From: Bacillota bacterium
Lineage (GTDB): Bacteria; Bacillota; Clostridia; Christensenellales; Pumilibacteraceae
Assembly (NCBI GenBank): GCA_009783515.1
Contig: WRDI01000001.1
Location: 1-54,692 of the forward strand
Direction: 5' to 3'
Length of the DNA stretch: 54,692 nucleotides
Positions 1 to 7,714 of this stretch are shown in pieces (within the stretch, counting starts at the first letter, position 1; every line of letters starts with the position of its first letter). The notes beneath the pieces were generated by a model. It was not told the origin of the DNA and did no database searches. It saw only the letters and a program-made list of their open reading frames with translations. A program made the position numbers and the translations under genes.

Positions 1-91
1 AGCACATACTGTTCCGCATAGTCAAATCCTTTTTTACCCACAATAAAGACAATCTGAAAATTTTTTATATAAGTCTAAAAAATCACTGTGA

Positions 92-250
92 AACTTATTC
101 ATTCGCAAGGTTATTTTATACAACGACAAGTACCTTGTTTATTTCAATCTTACGGATAGAGCGGAAGCCTTGCTGAGTTTGGATGAAAGTCTTGAAAGCG
201 AAGGAACCGCCCATCTTCCGTCGGGGACGGTTTTTTGCCGCTTGTCGCTT
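92..250 (+). pseudogene. Possible C-terminal remnant of a large serine recombinase
   Basis: The frame opened after a stop at 89-91 reads NLFIRKVILYNDKYLVYFNL, then a polar Ser/Glu-rich stretch. The pattern F-(I/V)-x-K-V-x-L-Y-(D/N)-D-K followed by a short beta strand is what I know from the extreme C-terminus of clostridial large serine recombinases of integrative elements. Nothing upstream in the same frame supports a complete protein: there are stops at 77-79 and 89-91, and the neighbouring frame is open but not recognisable. The frame then runs meaninglessly through the tRNA on the other strand. If right, this is the scar of a mobile element next to tRNA-fMet. The match is short and could be chance. 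Confidence 0.25.
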
Positions 251-262
251 CCGATAAAAACA

Positions 263-300
263 ACGAACCCGAACTTATTATCAATTAAGTTCGGGTTCGT
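263..300 (-). terminator. Rho-independent terminator of tRNA-fMet
   Basis: A perfect 15-bp inverted repeat (ACGAACCCGAACTTA at 263-277, its complement at 286-300) with an 8-nt loop lies just 3' of the tRNA on the minus strand and is followed on that strand by TGTTTTTAT. Confidence 0.85.
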
Positions 301-306
301 CATTGA

Positions 307-382
307 TGGTTGCGGGGGTAAGACTCGAACTTACAACCTCTGGGTTATGAGCCCAGCAAGCTACCGATTGCTCCACCCCGCG
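307..382 (-). tRNA. Initiator tRNA-fMet (CAT)
   Basis: The minus strand folds into a 76-nt tRNA that starts CGCGGGGTGGAGCA and ends with an encoded CCA. The anticodon loop is CTCATAA within a GGG:CCC-rich stem, and the first base C faces A at the top of the acceptor stem. That C1-A72 mismatch and the GGG/CCC anticodon stem are the hallmarks of initiator tRNA rather than elongator Met or Ile-CAT. It is followed by a terminator, and transcription probably begins at the promoter at 630-658, passing through a degraded tRNA copy first. Confidence 0.95.
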
Positions 383-441
383 TTACTGTTTTTTATTTAC
401 TTTTTATGCATATGTTCGTGCGGCCATCGATTTCTACGACC

Positions 442-558
442 GTAGGGAGCAAGGCCGCGAATACTCCTTGACAGGGTTTTATACTCGCTTCGCTCGTGCT
501 TCGCAGAACCCCGGTAAGCTACCGCTACGAAGCAACGAAGTTATTGCTCCACCTCGCA
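442..558 (-). pseudogene. Degenerate tRNA-fMet copy with insertions in D-loop and anticodon loop
   Basis: Read on the plus strand, the blocks AAGCTACCG (516-524) and ATTGCTCCACC (543-553) plus CGC are identical to the intact tRNA-fMet at 307-382, in the same order. In the intact gene these blocks are contiguous; here about 18 bases (CTACGAAGCAACGAAGTT, 525-542) separate them, exactly in the D-loop. A second insert of about 25 bases (around 482-506, rich in GCTTCG/GTGCTTCGC) splits the anticodon loop, leaving CAGGGTTTTA on one side and ACCCCGGTAAGC on the other. The T-arm and acceptor 3' side are only weakly kept and there is no CCA. It cannot fold as a normal tRNA. It lies between the consensus promoter at 630-658 and the intact gene. 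Confidence 0.6.
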
Positions 559-629
559 ATAAACCCGATGCCGCGACAGATCCGCTACGAAACCTAACAA
601 ACCAGTTATAAAACAACGGGCAGGGTTGT

Positions 630-658
630 ATTTTAACATCATAAAAGATATTTGTCAA
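630..658 (-). promoter_or_regulatory. Sigma-A promoter reading into the tRNA-fMet region
   Basis: On the minus strand TTGACA (653-658) is separated by 17 nt from TAAAAT (630-635). It points at the degenerate tRNA copy (558-442) and then the intact tRNA-fMet (382-307), with the terminator at 263-300 closing the unit. Confidence 0.75.
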
Positions 659-893
659 GCGCGAAAAGGGTATTTTGTCAGTCAGTCGGGCATTCTTAAT
701 AACTTTTTTTGTTTTTTTGGCGATATTTTTGACATTGCGTGTAGTTTTCAAGTAAAATTGTATATTTTTTTGAGCCTTAGTCGCTCGAAATCTAATTCTT
801 CAGCCTTCAAATCATGCCGTCAACAAGATTAAACCATTCTACCATAAAGAGTCTCCGCGCTTAAGCTTGAGAATGACTACATTTTGAAATTTT

Positions 894-3428
894 TCAAATG
901 ATATGTATCCTTATTTTGTATTTTGTCCCAAGTAATAACGCCGAATTAAGCGCCACAAGCACCGAACTGGCGTTGTGTACAAGCGCGCCCAGCATGGGGT
1001 TAAGCACGCCTATCGTGGACAAAACCACCGCCAGCACGTTGATAGTCATCGAAATTATGATATTGATTTTGATAGTCCGCAGCACCTTTCGACCGAGACG
1101 CAGACAGCCGGGCACCTTTTTTATGTCTGAACTGAGAAGGGCGGCGGAGGCGGTTTCTATTGCTGCGTCGCTACCCAAAGCCCCCATCGCCAAGGACACG
1201 TCCGAGAGGGCGAGGGCGGGCGCGTCGTTTACCCCGTCGCCCACCATGCACACCTTGCCTTCCGATTTTAGGCGGCGGACTTCCTTTAATTTATCTTCGG
1301 GTAAAAGGGAGGCACGGACGTCTTGCGGCTCAATCCCCGCCTGCGACGCCATGTAATTCGCCGACATGGGGTTGTCGCCCGTCAGCATTACTGTCCTTAT
1401 CCCGTCGCGGTTAAGGGTGGCGACGGCGGCGGGCGCCCCATCGCGCAGTCTGTCGCTCAAAGCGATAATCCCTATTAAAATGCCGTTTTCACGTACCCCG
1501 ACCACCGTCTTACCGTGGCTTAATAATTCTACGGCGGCTTGGGATAGATTGTCGTGTGTGTCTTTTTCCGCGTCCGTCCCACCGTCGAAATCCGTCCATT
1601 TTGTGACGGTAATTTCCTCGCCGCCCACCATAGCCGACACGCCCACTCCCGCAAGTGACGTCACAGATTCCGCTTTTTCCAAAGGATAACGCACCGCAAT
1701 AGCCCTTGCCAACGGATGACCCGACAAGGATTCCGCCGCCGCCGCCTTTCGCAAAACATATTCTTCGCTTACCCCCCGCCCGACTACGCTGTCCACGCTT
1801 ATCGCGCTCTCGGTCAGTGTACCAGTCTTGTCAAAAGCGACGATATTCACCCGTCCGAACTGTTCGAGCGCTGCCCCGCTCTTAATCAAAATGCCGTTTT
1901 TCGCCGCGCTGCCCAAGCCCGCCGCTACCGCCACGGGCGTTGCCAAAGCAAGGGCACAGGGGCAAAGCACCACCAACATGGTCACGCCCCGCGTCACCGC
2001 CTCCATGACGTCGGGTGCAAAAAGAGGCCTCCCGAACAAATTCCCCTTACCCATAAAAGCAAAGTTAATTAAAAACACCAAAACTGCAAGTATGGCGGCG
2101 GAAGGCACGATAAAGCTTGCCGCGCGCTCGGTCAGCCGGCTGATGGGCGCCTTTTGCCCCTCCGCCTCCTCGACAAGTCGTTTTAACTTGCTGACCGTCA
2201 TTTCGTCCTCCGCCCGTGTCACCTCTACTGTAATTGCGCCCGCGCCGTTGAACGTCCCACCAAAGACTTGGTCGCCCGCTGCCTTTTCGACGGGAGTCGC
2301 CTCGCCGGTAATAATAGACTGGTTCGCCGTCGTCACGCCCGCTATTATTACGCCGTCCACGCTGATCATGTCGCCGGGCAAGACGATTACACAGTCGCCG
2401 ACCTTGACCTCTCTTAACAGTTTTTCGACGATTTTCCCGTCAATCATGTACTTTGCGACGGTGGGCTTAAGGCGGACAAGCCGCTCTATCCCCGCACGCG
2501 CCTTCCCCGTGGTGAAATCCTCGATAATCCCGCCCAAATACATCAAAAATGCGACCTCGCCCGCCGCGAATATGTAGCTGTGCCCATGCCCGTCGCCCTC
2601 TACCGCGCCGCTAAACGCCAAAATCCAGAGCACGACGCAGGCGGTCATTGCCATCGTTATCAAAAGGGCGGAGCTTATCTTGCCCGAAAAGCCTTTGCCA
2701 TTTATCAGTTTGCGGACGGCGGTGCGTACAAGGCGAAAGCCGCAAAGAATAAGAGCGATAAATCCAAAGTCAAGGTAATGCAAAATTTGTGGTAAGGAGT
2801 GCTGGATTTTTTCTAAACTTAGGACAAAACTTGTAATGAGAGAAAGGAGCGACACTCCCAAAATGAAGTATTTGCCGTATTTACCCCAAAACGTACCTTT
2901 GTTTTTGTCCGATGGAGCGCCGCAGCACCCGCCCTCGAACCCGCCGCCGCTTGCACCGCCGTGCCCGCAACAGCTCCCTCCGACGGTACTGTTTTGTTTT
3001 GATTCATTATTAGTGTTTGCACCGCAACAACTTGCGCCGATTAGAGTATTGAAAGATTCTTTCGTGATTTCCTTGCCCTTATTCCCACAACAACAGTTTT
3101 CAACCAAATTCCCCTCTTGGGTGGAAGGCGTCGGGCAATCGACAAAACCGCCTGTTATAAAAGGTTGGGATTCTTCGCTACGCTTAGAATGACAAAAAAT
3201 AGGGGTGTCCAAAAAATTTTCCTCCGTCGGGGGGGGGCAAGGCGTAGAGCAAATATGCTCGTGGCATATTTGCCGCCGAAGCCCGAACGCCTCCTCGGAC
3301 AGGGCGGGGTGGTTGTCGGGGTATGATGCGCCTTTCTCTTTCTGTCCGCCTACTTCCTTTAAATCAGCCTCCCCCTTTTCCCCGCAACAGCAGCACGGTT
3401 TCTTTTCCGCTTCCTTCAGTCTATCCAT
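894..3428 (-). CDS. Heavy-metal P1B-type ATPase with Cys-rich N-terminus
   Basis: An 844-residue membrane pump, most likely exporting Cu(I) from the cytoplasm at the cost of ATP. Motifs in order: TGE actuator motif near 374-376, CPC metal site in a membrane helix at 489-491, phosphorylation site DKTGT at 533-537, the His-Pro dipeptide near 581-582, and hinge motif GDGVND at 730-735. There is no classical HMA domain; residues 1-180 instead carry runs such as PCCCCG, NCCCG, SCCG and GGCCG, probably a flexible metal-binding tail. Residues about 75-100 are a translated dispersed repeat (CHSKRSEESQPF), an in-frame insertion. The start overlaps the end of csoR by 13 bases, so the two are co-transcribed and translationally coupled. 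The last helix has NASSVLVALNS rather than the usual CopA MxxSS, so zinc or cadmium cannot be excluded; the CsoR partner favours copper. Confidence 0.9.
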   Translation of the reverse strand: MDRLKEAEKKPCCCCGEKGEADLKEVGGQKEKGASYPDNHPALSEEAFGLRRQICHEHICSTPCPPPTEENFLDTPIFCHSKRSEESQPFITGGFVDCPTPSTQEGNLVENCCCGNKGKEITKESFNTLIGASCCGANTNNESKQNSTVGGSCCGHGGASGGGFEGGCCGAPSDKNKGTFWGKYGKYFILGVSLLSLITSFVLSLEKIQHSLPQILHYLDFGFIALILCGFRLVRTAVRKLINGKGFSGKISSALLITMAMTACVVLWILAFSGAVEGDGHGHSYIFAAGEVAFLMYLGGIIEDFTTGKARAGIERLVRLKPTVAKYMIDGKIVEKLLREVKVGDCVIVLPGDMISVDGVIIAGVTTANQSIITGEATPVEKAAGDQVFGGTFNGAGAITVEVTRAEDEMTVSKLKRLVEEAEGQKAPISRLTERAASFIVPSAAILAVLVFLINFAFMGKGNLFGRPLFAPDVMEAVTRGVTMLVVLCPCALALATPVAVAAGLGSAAKNGILIKSGAALEQFGRVNIVAFDKTGTLTESAISVDSVVGRGVSEEYVLRKAAAAESLSGHPLARAIAVRYPLEKAESVTSLAGVGVSAMVGGEEITVTKWTDFDGGTDAEKDTHDNLSQAAVELLSHGKTVVGVRENGILIGIIALSDRLRDGAPAAVATLNRDGIRTVMLTGDNPMSANYMASQAGIEPQDVRASLLPEDKLKEVRRLKSEGKVCMVGDGVNDAPALALSDVSLAMGALGSDAAIETASAALLSSDIKKVPGCLRLGRKVLRTIKINIIISMTINVLAVVLSTIGVLNPMLGALVHNASSVLVALNSALLLGTKYKIRIHII

Positions 3429-3685
3429 AAGTAGACCCCCAAAAGCAAATTAAGCTCGTCCGCAAGTGACTCGTTCCCCTCTTTCAGACCGCCTTTAACG
3501 CAAGTACCCATGTGGTTTTTAAGTAATTCCATGCCAGCTTTTTTAACGGCGCGCTGAATTGCCGTGATCTGCGTAAGTATGTCAACGCACTTTTGATTTT
3601 CGCTTACCATTTTCCGTACCGCCTTAACGTGCCCCTCGACGGTGGCAAGCCGCCTGTCTAACTGATTTCTGAAATTTTCGTTCAT
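3416..3685 (-). CDS. csoR: CsoR-family copper-sensing repressor
   Basis: An 89-residue all-helical DUF156 protein. Cys33, His58 and Cys62 are spaced exactly as the Cu(I) ligands of known CsoR proteins (Cys, then His 25 residues on, then Cys four further), which separates it from formaldehyde- and nickel-sensing relatives. In this family the apo-protein binds a G/C-rich operator and lets go on Cu(I) binding. A fitting operator lies just upstream (3698-3725), so it should repress itself and the ATPase gene, whose start overlaps its end. Start supported by GGAAAAAGG 5 nt before the ATG. Confidence 0.92.
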   Translation of the reverse strand: MNENFRNQLDRRLATVEGHVKAVRKMVSENQKCVDILTQITAIQRAVKKAGMELLKNHMGTCVKGGLKEGNESLADELNLLLGVYLWID

Positions 3686-3697
3686 AATCCTTTTTCC

Positions 3698-3725
3698 TTA
3701 TCCCCACCCCTAAGGGGGGGGTATA
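3698..3725 (-). promoter_or_regulatory. CsoR-type operator
   Basis: On the minus strand TATACCCCCCC-TTA-GGGGTGGGGATA forms a G-tract/C-tract pseudo-palindrome with TATA/GATA flanks, the form of known CsoR operators (TACCCC...GGGGTA). It lies between the -10 box and the csoR ribosome binding site. Confidence 0.75.
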
Positions 3726-3737
3726 TTGTAGCGCAAG

Positions 3738-3765
3738 TATATACTCCCCGCCAAACATTTGTCAA
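3738..3765 (-). promoter_or_regulatory. Promoter of csoR-ATPase operon
   Basis: TTGACA (3760-3765, minus strand), 16-nt spacer, TATATA (3738-3743). The predicted start site falls just before the CsoR operator, so bound repressor would block the polymerase. Confidence 0.7.
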
Positions 3766-4009
3766 GCGGTTTTCGACACTTTTCTTTTTTCTTTCTTAGA
3801 ACCCGCGCGGATAAATTGAAAATGCGATATTTACGAAGGATTTTTGTGTCCGTCAAAGCATTTGACGACAACGTATAGCGCGATCCGAGCCGACAAAGCG
3901 CAGGGCGAGGCGTTTAGGAAAAAAGCCGAGGACCGCCGCGGCGGAATGACCCGTAAAGACCGTCGTTTGAAATCCTCCGCGCAGGTTCTTATTTTTTCAT
4001 TTTCATTTT

Positions 4010-5080
4010 TTAATTTCGACTTTCATTGTGCGTTGCGCATTGTGCGCTGAGTACTGAAATGATCCCCGGTGCCACCGCTTCAATACCTGCAAAATCCATG
4101 GCGAGGATATAAAACTCTTCTATTTTTTTGTGCGCCTCTTTTGCCTTATTAAGGGCATTATCTGCGGCAAAAACGGCGTCTTTTATTGCATTGTTGTTGT
4201 ATTGAATTGTGCCCTCGTGCTTTTCATCCCTTGCCGCAAATTCCGCCTTCCGTATTATCAAGGTGTCCGTATGAGTGATTAAAACGCTATTAAAACTCTC
4301 GGGGGCGAGAATTTCGCAAAAACAAGTGACGTCAAATCCCCGCCGTGCAGCCGCTTCCGCAATTTCTTTTAGCACAAGCCCGTGCAAATAAGGATCGTAA
4401 TCGAGCTCTATAATCGAATTATAGTTATTTTGCGATGCAAAATCCGCAAAATCCCCGTCCGCTATCGTCGAAAGAAACAGCCTGCGAACATTCCCATGGG
4501 CTCCGCGCTTATTTTTTCCGTTATTTGCCGCATTAAGCCCTAAATCCCGCAAAATCCTTCGGGCAATTTTAGAGGCAACGATGGCAGCGTCTTTGTAAAA
4601 GGCGGTAAAAATCAGATTATTACATTCAAACAAATTTGACGCGTTTTTTATGTACAAGTACGCCGTATCGAAAAAAAGCCGCTTTTGTTTCATTAACTCC
4701 GTAATTTCCTTCTCGTGCTTTTTTACGCAGTCACCGATAAAAGCCCCCAAATCGACTATTTTTTCACGCGCGCCGGGGATAACCGTTTCACAAATGTGCG
4801 GCGCGGTTCCATCCACAACCGCCACATTAAGCGTTGGAAGCCTTACCCCGTCCAAGCTCTCATGGTCGGACGAGCAATAAAAGTATTCGACGTCCGTTTT
4901 GCCTTCAAATGTTTTGCCGATTTTTTTCATCAGCGTAGACTTACCCGTACCCGGTCCGCCTTTGAGTATATACAAAAACCCCGCCTTGTCACTGCGGTTT
5001 ATTTGGTTAAAAAGATTATAAAACCCGTATTTTGTGTTCGCTCCCGCGTAATAGCGGCGCGTTTTTGTTGTTTTTTCCAT
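4010..5080 (-). CDS. P-loop ATPase of the PRK06851 type, function unknown
   Basis: A 356-residue soluble protein with Walker A GGPGTGKST near residues 42-50, preceded by the strand FLYILKG. I recognise the overall layout as the uncharacterised Firmicutes ATPase family sometimes labelled PRK06851; no biochemical role is known to me. It starts 52 nt after dpaB with AAGG 6 nt before the ATG, so it is probably in the same transcript and may act in sporulation. The final 15 residues (SVLSAQCATHNESRN) are encoded by a CATTGAGC-type intergenic repeat (4010-4055), so the natural C-terminus has probably been replaced or extended by the repeat. Confidence 0.7.
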   Translation of the reverse strand: MEKTTKTRRYYAGANTKYGFYNLFNQINRSDKAGFLYILKGGPGTGKSTLMKKIGKTFEGKTDVEYFYCSSDHESLDGVRLPTLNVAVVDGTAPHICETVIPGAREKIVDLGAFIGDCVKKHEKEITELMKQKRLFFDTAYLYIKNASNLFECNNLIFTAFYKDAAIVASKIARRILRDLGLNAANNGKNKRGAHGNVRRLFLSTIADGDFADFASQNNYNSIIELDYDPYLHGLVLKEIAEAAARRGFDVTCFCEILAPESFNSVLITHTDTLIIRKAEFAARDEKHEGTIQYNNNAIKDAVFAADNALNKAKEAHKKIEEFYILAMDFAGIEAVAPGIISVLSAQCATHNESRN

Positions 5081-5132
5081 AACTAACCTTGCCTTTCAGC
5101 GGTTATTTTAATTTTAATGAGTTGAGCGCTTT

Positions 5133-5705
5133 TTACCTCAATAATATCGGCTGCACCTGCCTTCCCTCTGCCGCGTCCGCTATCGTCGCCTCTAAAAGCC
5201 CCCAGTCCGCGATAAGCGACTTGGGCTTATTGACGGGGTCGTCCTGCCCGAACGGGATAAAATACACCCCTTTTGCCGCCATCAAAACCCCCAAATTCCT
5301 CATGTTCAGTCCCAATCCGTCGTTGGTGGAAATCCCCAGCACCAGCGGCTTATTGTTCCTCATGTGCGCCTTTGCCACCATGGTCACGGGCGTATCGGTT
5401 ATCGCGCCTGCCAGTTTTCCCATAGTATTCCCCGTGCAGGGGGCGATTACCAGAATGTCAATAAGATTTTTGGGCCCCACGGGCTCCGCCGCCGAGAGCG
5501 ATGCAACGGGCTCGTTTCCCGTCAACTTCCTCACCGCAGAATAAAAATCGGCGGCCGCAAAAAACCGCGTATCGGTATTAAGTACAGCAAAAGACAATAT
5601 CGGCAAGACATTGTATCCCTTGTCCGTCAATCCCCTGATTGCGGCAAGCGTTTTATCAAAGGTGCAAAAAGAGCCGGTGATTGCAAAGCCTATGTTTTTC
5701 ATCAT
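5133..5705 (-). CDS. dpaB: Dipicolinate synthase subunit B
   Basis: 190 residues, a flavoprotein of the DFP/flavodoxin-like fold, the usual length for SpoVFB. It opens with IGFAITGSFCTFDKT and holds the APCTGNTMGKLA phosphate/flavin-binding loop (near 88-99) typical of the family. With subunit A it makes dipicolinic acid from a lysine-pathway intermediate in the mother cell, for loading into spores. Two ATGs are adjacent; with GGGAGG upstream the second (5702) has the better spacing of 7 nt. Unlike Bacillus, where the two subunit genes abut, 346 bp of repeat-like sequence separates it from dpaA. Confidence 0.9.
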   Translation of the reverse strand: MMKNIGFAITGSFCTFDKTLAAIRGLTDKGYNVLPILSFAVLNTDTRFFAAADFYSAVRKLTGNEPVASLSAAEPVGPKNLIDILVIAPCTGNTMGKLAGAITDTPVTMVAKAHMRNNKPLVLGISTNDGLGLNMRNLGVLMAAKGVYFIPFGQDDPVNKPKSLIADWGLLEATIADAAEGRQVQPILLR

Positions 5706-6051
5706 TTTTCCTCCCTTATGTTTGTGTAAAGATTTTATCTTTGCATGATTGGGCTATGTTTTGACGGTTAAATGAACTATTTATGGTTTTCTTTTGCTTA
5801 CTTTTTCTAAAAGTAAGTCACTCCCACCCCAAAAAATCTTTGGATTTTATGGGGGCCCCGGGCGGGAGGGGGTCAAGGGGGAGCGCGAGGCGGCGGACGA
5901 AGTTCGCAAAAACAGTCCGGTGGATTGTTTTTAGCACGAGCGGCTGAAAGTGTCCTCCCCCTTGTGCCTTTTTATGGCACTTTTGGGGCATTCCAAAAGT
6001 GCCATAAATAACGATAACTTTTTTCAGACGGTAAAATAATATAAAAACTCC
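5706..6051. repeat. Repeat-rich gap between dpaA and dpaB, with 14-bp palindrome
   Basis: A gene-free stretch inside what should be one operon. It contains a small hairpin (CTTACTTTT / AAAAGTAAG near 5797-5817), long G/C runs around 5821-5885, and a perfect 14-bp inverted repeat TATGGCACTTTTGG (5973-5986 and 5993-6006, 6-nt loop). None is followed by a clear T-tract on the minus strand, so these are not obvious terminators. The make-up suggests an inserted dispersed element. Confidence 0.6.
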
Positions 6052-6813
6052 TTATCCTCTCTTTTCTATTGTTTCTAACATCAATACTGCCGCCGCTTCA
6101 CAGCAAAAAACCTGCGGTAATGCGGGCGCGGGCAAGTATTTCACCCCCGCCCTCTCCGCCTCCGCCGCCTCCAAGCAAGGCACCGACGCGACCTCGATCA
6201 CCAACGTGTTATTCCCCATCTCTGCAAGCATACCTCTGTCAAAAACATGAGCGGGAATGGTGTTTACTATCACGTCAAAATACTTTAAATCCATCAAAAA
6301 ATCATTTTTCAGATAACATTCGTCGCAGTACAAAAAACATTCGCCCAATTTGCCCTCGTTATGAGTGGCAATCGAAAACCTTACCCCCAAGCGGTAAAAT
6401 AAAAGCGCGGCGGCCTTTGCGCATCTCCCCCATCCCAAAACCAGGATATTGTTTTGGTAAATCGACTTGGGCGTGTTTGAAATCAGTAGCGCTAGCACCC
6501 CCTCGGCGGTCAGCGCGGCGTTTTTGTGCGCAAAAATCTCGTCCGCTAAAAAATTGACCCGCGTTATATCCTTTTGCCTTAAAATACTCTCCGTTTCCGC
6601 GCTTAAATTGCCCGCGAATAGCGTTATTCCCTCTTTAAGCCCCGTCGCTTCATTTGGCAAAAGCTTTTTTGCGGGCGAAAACACGCAAACGTCGTCTTTT
6701 TGCATTTCGGACACGGTTTGCGCGTTTAATTCGACCGCCTCCGTCCCCTTTTCCCTCAAAAGCGCAATCAGCTTTTCGCTTCTTTTATCGCTCGGTTCTA
6801 TATAGTACCTCAT
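6052..6813 (-). CDS. dpaA: Dipicolinate synthase subunit A
   Basis: 253 residues with a Rossmann nucleotide-binding motif (LVLGWGRCAKAAA, near 124-136), the VNTIPAHVF strand-loop and the C-terminal ALPQVFCCEAAAVLM helix that resembles the family's PG(K)xAPxTAAEI segment. It is the NAD(P)-dependent dehydrogenase half of dipicolinate synthase, oxidising the dihydrodipicolinate-pathway intermediate. Somewhat shorter than the approximately 295 residues of Bacillus SpoVFA. No good Shine-Dalgarno precedes the ATG at 6813, so the start is less sure. Expression would be expected from a mother-cell sigma factor; I could not pick out a convincing site. Confidence 0.85.
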   Translation of the reverse strand: MRYYIEPSDKRSEKLIALLREKGTEAVELNAQTVSEMQKDDVCVFSPAKKLLPNEATGLKEGITLFAGNLSAETESILRQKDITRVNFLADEIFAHKNAALTAEGVLALLISNTPKSIYQNNILVLGWGRCAKAAALLFYRLGVRFSIATHNEGKLGECFLYCDECYLKNDFLMDLKYFDVIVNTIPAHVFDRGMLAEMGNNTLVIEVASVPCLEAAEAERAGVKYLPAPALPQVFCCEAAAVLMLETIEKRG

Positions 6814-6872
6814 ATCTTCATATTATTCGGCAAGTTTAGTGTTGTGACGGGCAAATAATCCTTTATTTTTTC

Positions 6873-6901
6873 TTGCGTTTTTGCAAAATTCATGCTATAT
6901 T
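6873..6901 (+). promoter_or_regulatory. Promoter of the DUF2284 gene
   Basis: TTGCGT (6873-6878), 17-nt spacer, TATATT (6896-6901), overlapping a second possible -10 TATAAT (6901-6906). It lies between divergent dpaA and the DUF2284 gene. Confidence 0.5.
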
Positions 6902-6933
6902 ATAATCGTGTAAAAAAGTGTGGGAGGAAAAAA

Positions 6934-7437
6934 ATGTACGAAGCTTACATACAAAAAGCCGTAAAAACGGGGGCGGCGCATGCGAAAGCCTTCACAATAG
7001 ACCAAATCGTTTTCGACCCGCGCACAATCTTAAAATGTATGTGGGGCTGCGAAGACTTCGGGAGGCTCCACACTTGCCCCTCCGCCCCAAAATCGCTCAA
7101 AATAGAGGAATATATCCGCGTATTCCGGCATTATAAAAGCGGCATAATTGTTCACTGCCACGACAAAACGCCTTGCCAAAAAATTTCGTACGAGCTGGAA
7201 AGGCAGGCGTTTTTGGACGGATTTTACTTCGCCTTCTCATTGTCCGATTGCTCGATTTGCGCCGAATGCAAGGGACTGACGGGGCAGCCCTGCGCCGCAC
7301 CCAAACGTGCCCGCCCTGCCTTCCACAGCGTGGGCATAGACGTTTTCGCCACAGTCAAAGCCTTGGGGCTGCCGCTGTATCCATTAAAGAGCGAGGGCGA
7401 GGAGCAAAACTGGTACTCGGCGGTGTTTATCGAGTAA
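6934..7437 (+). CDS. DUF2284 cysteine-rich metal-binding protein
   Basis: 167 residues from ATG 6934, which has GGGAGGA 6 nt upstream; the in-frame start further 5' lies across the -10 box and is rejected. Cysteines cluster as CMWGCEDFGRLHTCPSAP near 39-56 and DCSICAECKGLTGQPCAAP near 121-139, patterns known in DUF2284 proteins and suited to binding an iron-sulfur cluster or metal. Function is not established. It is divergent from dpaA and no partner gene follows. Confidence 0.8.
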   Translation: MYEAYIQKAVKTGAAHAKAFTIDQIVFDPRTILKCMWGCEDFGRLHTCPSAPKSLKIEEYIRVFRHYKSGIIVHCHDKTPCQKISYELERQAFLDGFYFAFSLSDCSICAECKGLTGQPCAAPKRARPAFHSVGIDVFATVKALGLPLYPLKSEGEEQNWYSAVFIE

Positions 7438-7714
7438 ATCACAGATTGCAAATTACAAATATTACTACGGAAGTGAAATATATTGCTTTTTGACGAGCGG
7501 ATTTTAGATGCCAAAGCCTCAAAAAGTATTTTTTTTCGTTGCCATAGTAATAAGTGGCGATCTTTATCGGGCAACTCTCCCACGCCATTGGCGGAGGTCG
7601 TCATCAAATAACTCTCTCACGTAATCAGTTTTTTTTGAAAAGCCATGTTGTAGGGCGCGACGTCCCCGACGCGCCGCAAGGTGTTGTGCCGAGATTTTAC
7701 CCCCCTTAAGTTCC
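7438..7714. other. Gene-free spacer with repeat fragments
   Basis: No convincing gene. GAGCGGATTTTAGATGCCAAAGCC (about 7496-7519) resembles internal parts of the 45946-46187 element, and 7657-7682 is a palindromic GTAGGGCGCG...CGCGCC sequence of the GTAGGG repeat family. Confidence 0.45.

Larger units (their letters stand above)
3686..4009. other. csoR upstream region and gene-free spacer
   Basis: Holds the csoR promoter and operator (3698-3765). From 3770 to 4009 I see no gene: there is a short plus-strand open frame (3844-4050) without a ribosome binding site that I take as chance, and T-rich sequence leading to the 3' end of the ATPase gene. Confidence 0.6.

Noticed and set aside
770-845. 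tRNA-like look on the minus strand (TTCGAGC and ATGGTAGAATGG segments)
   Set aside because: No acceptor or anticodon stem can be paired and there is no CCA. Resemblance is too weak to call even a relic.
1828-2577. 249-codon plus-strand frame opposite the P-type ATPase
   Set aside because: The minus strand encodes all P-type ATPase motifs; the plus frame is low complexity and has no ribosome binding site.
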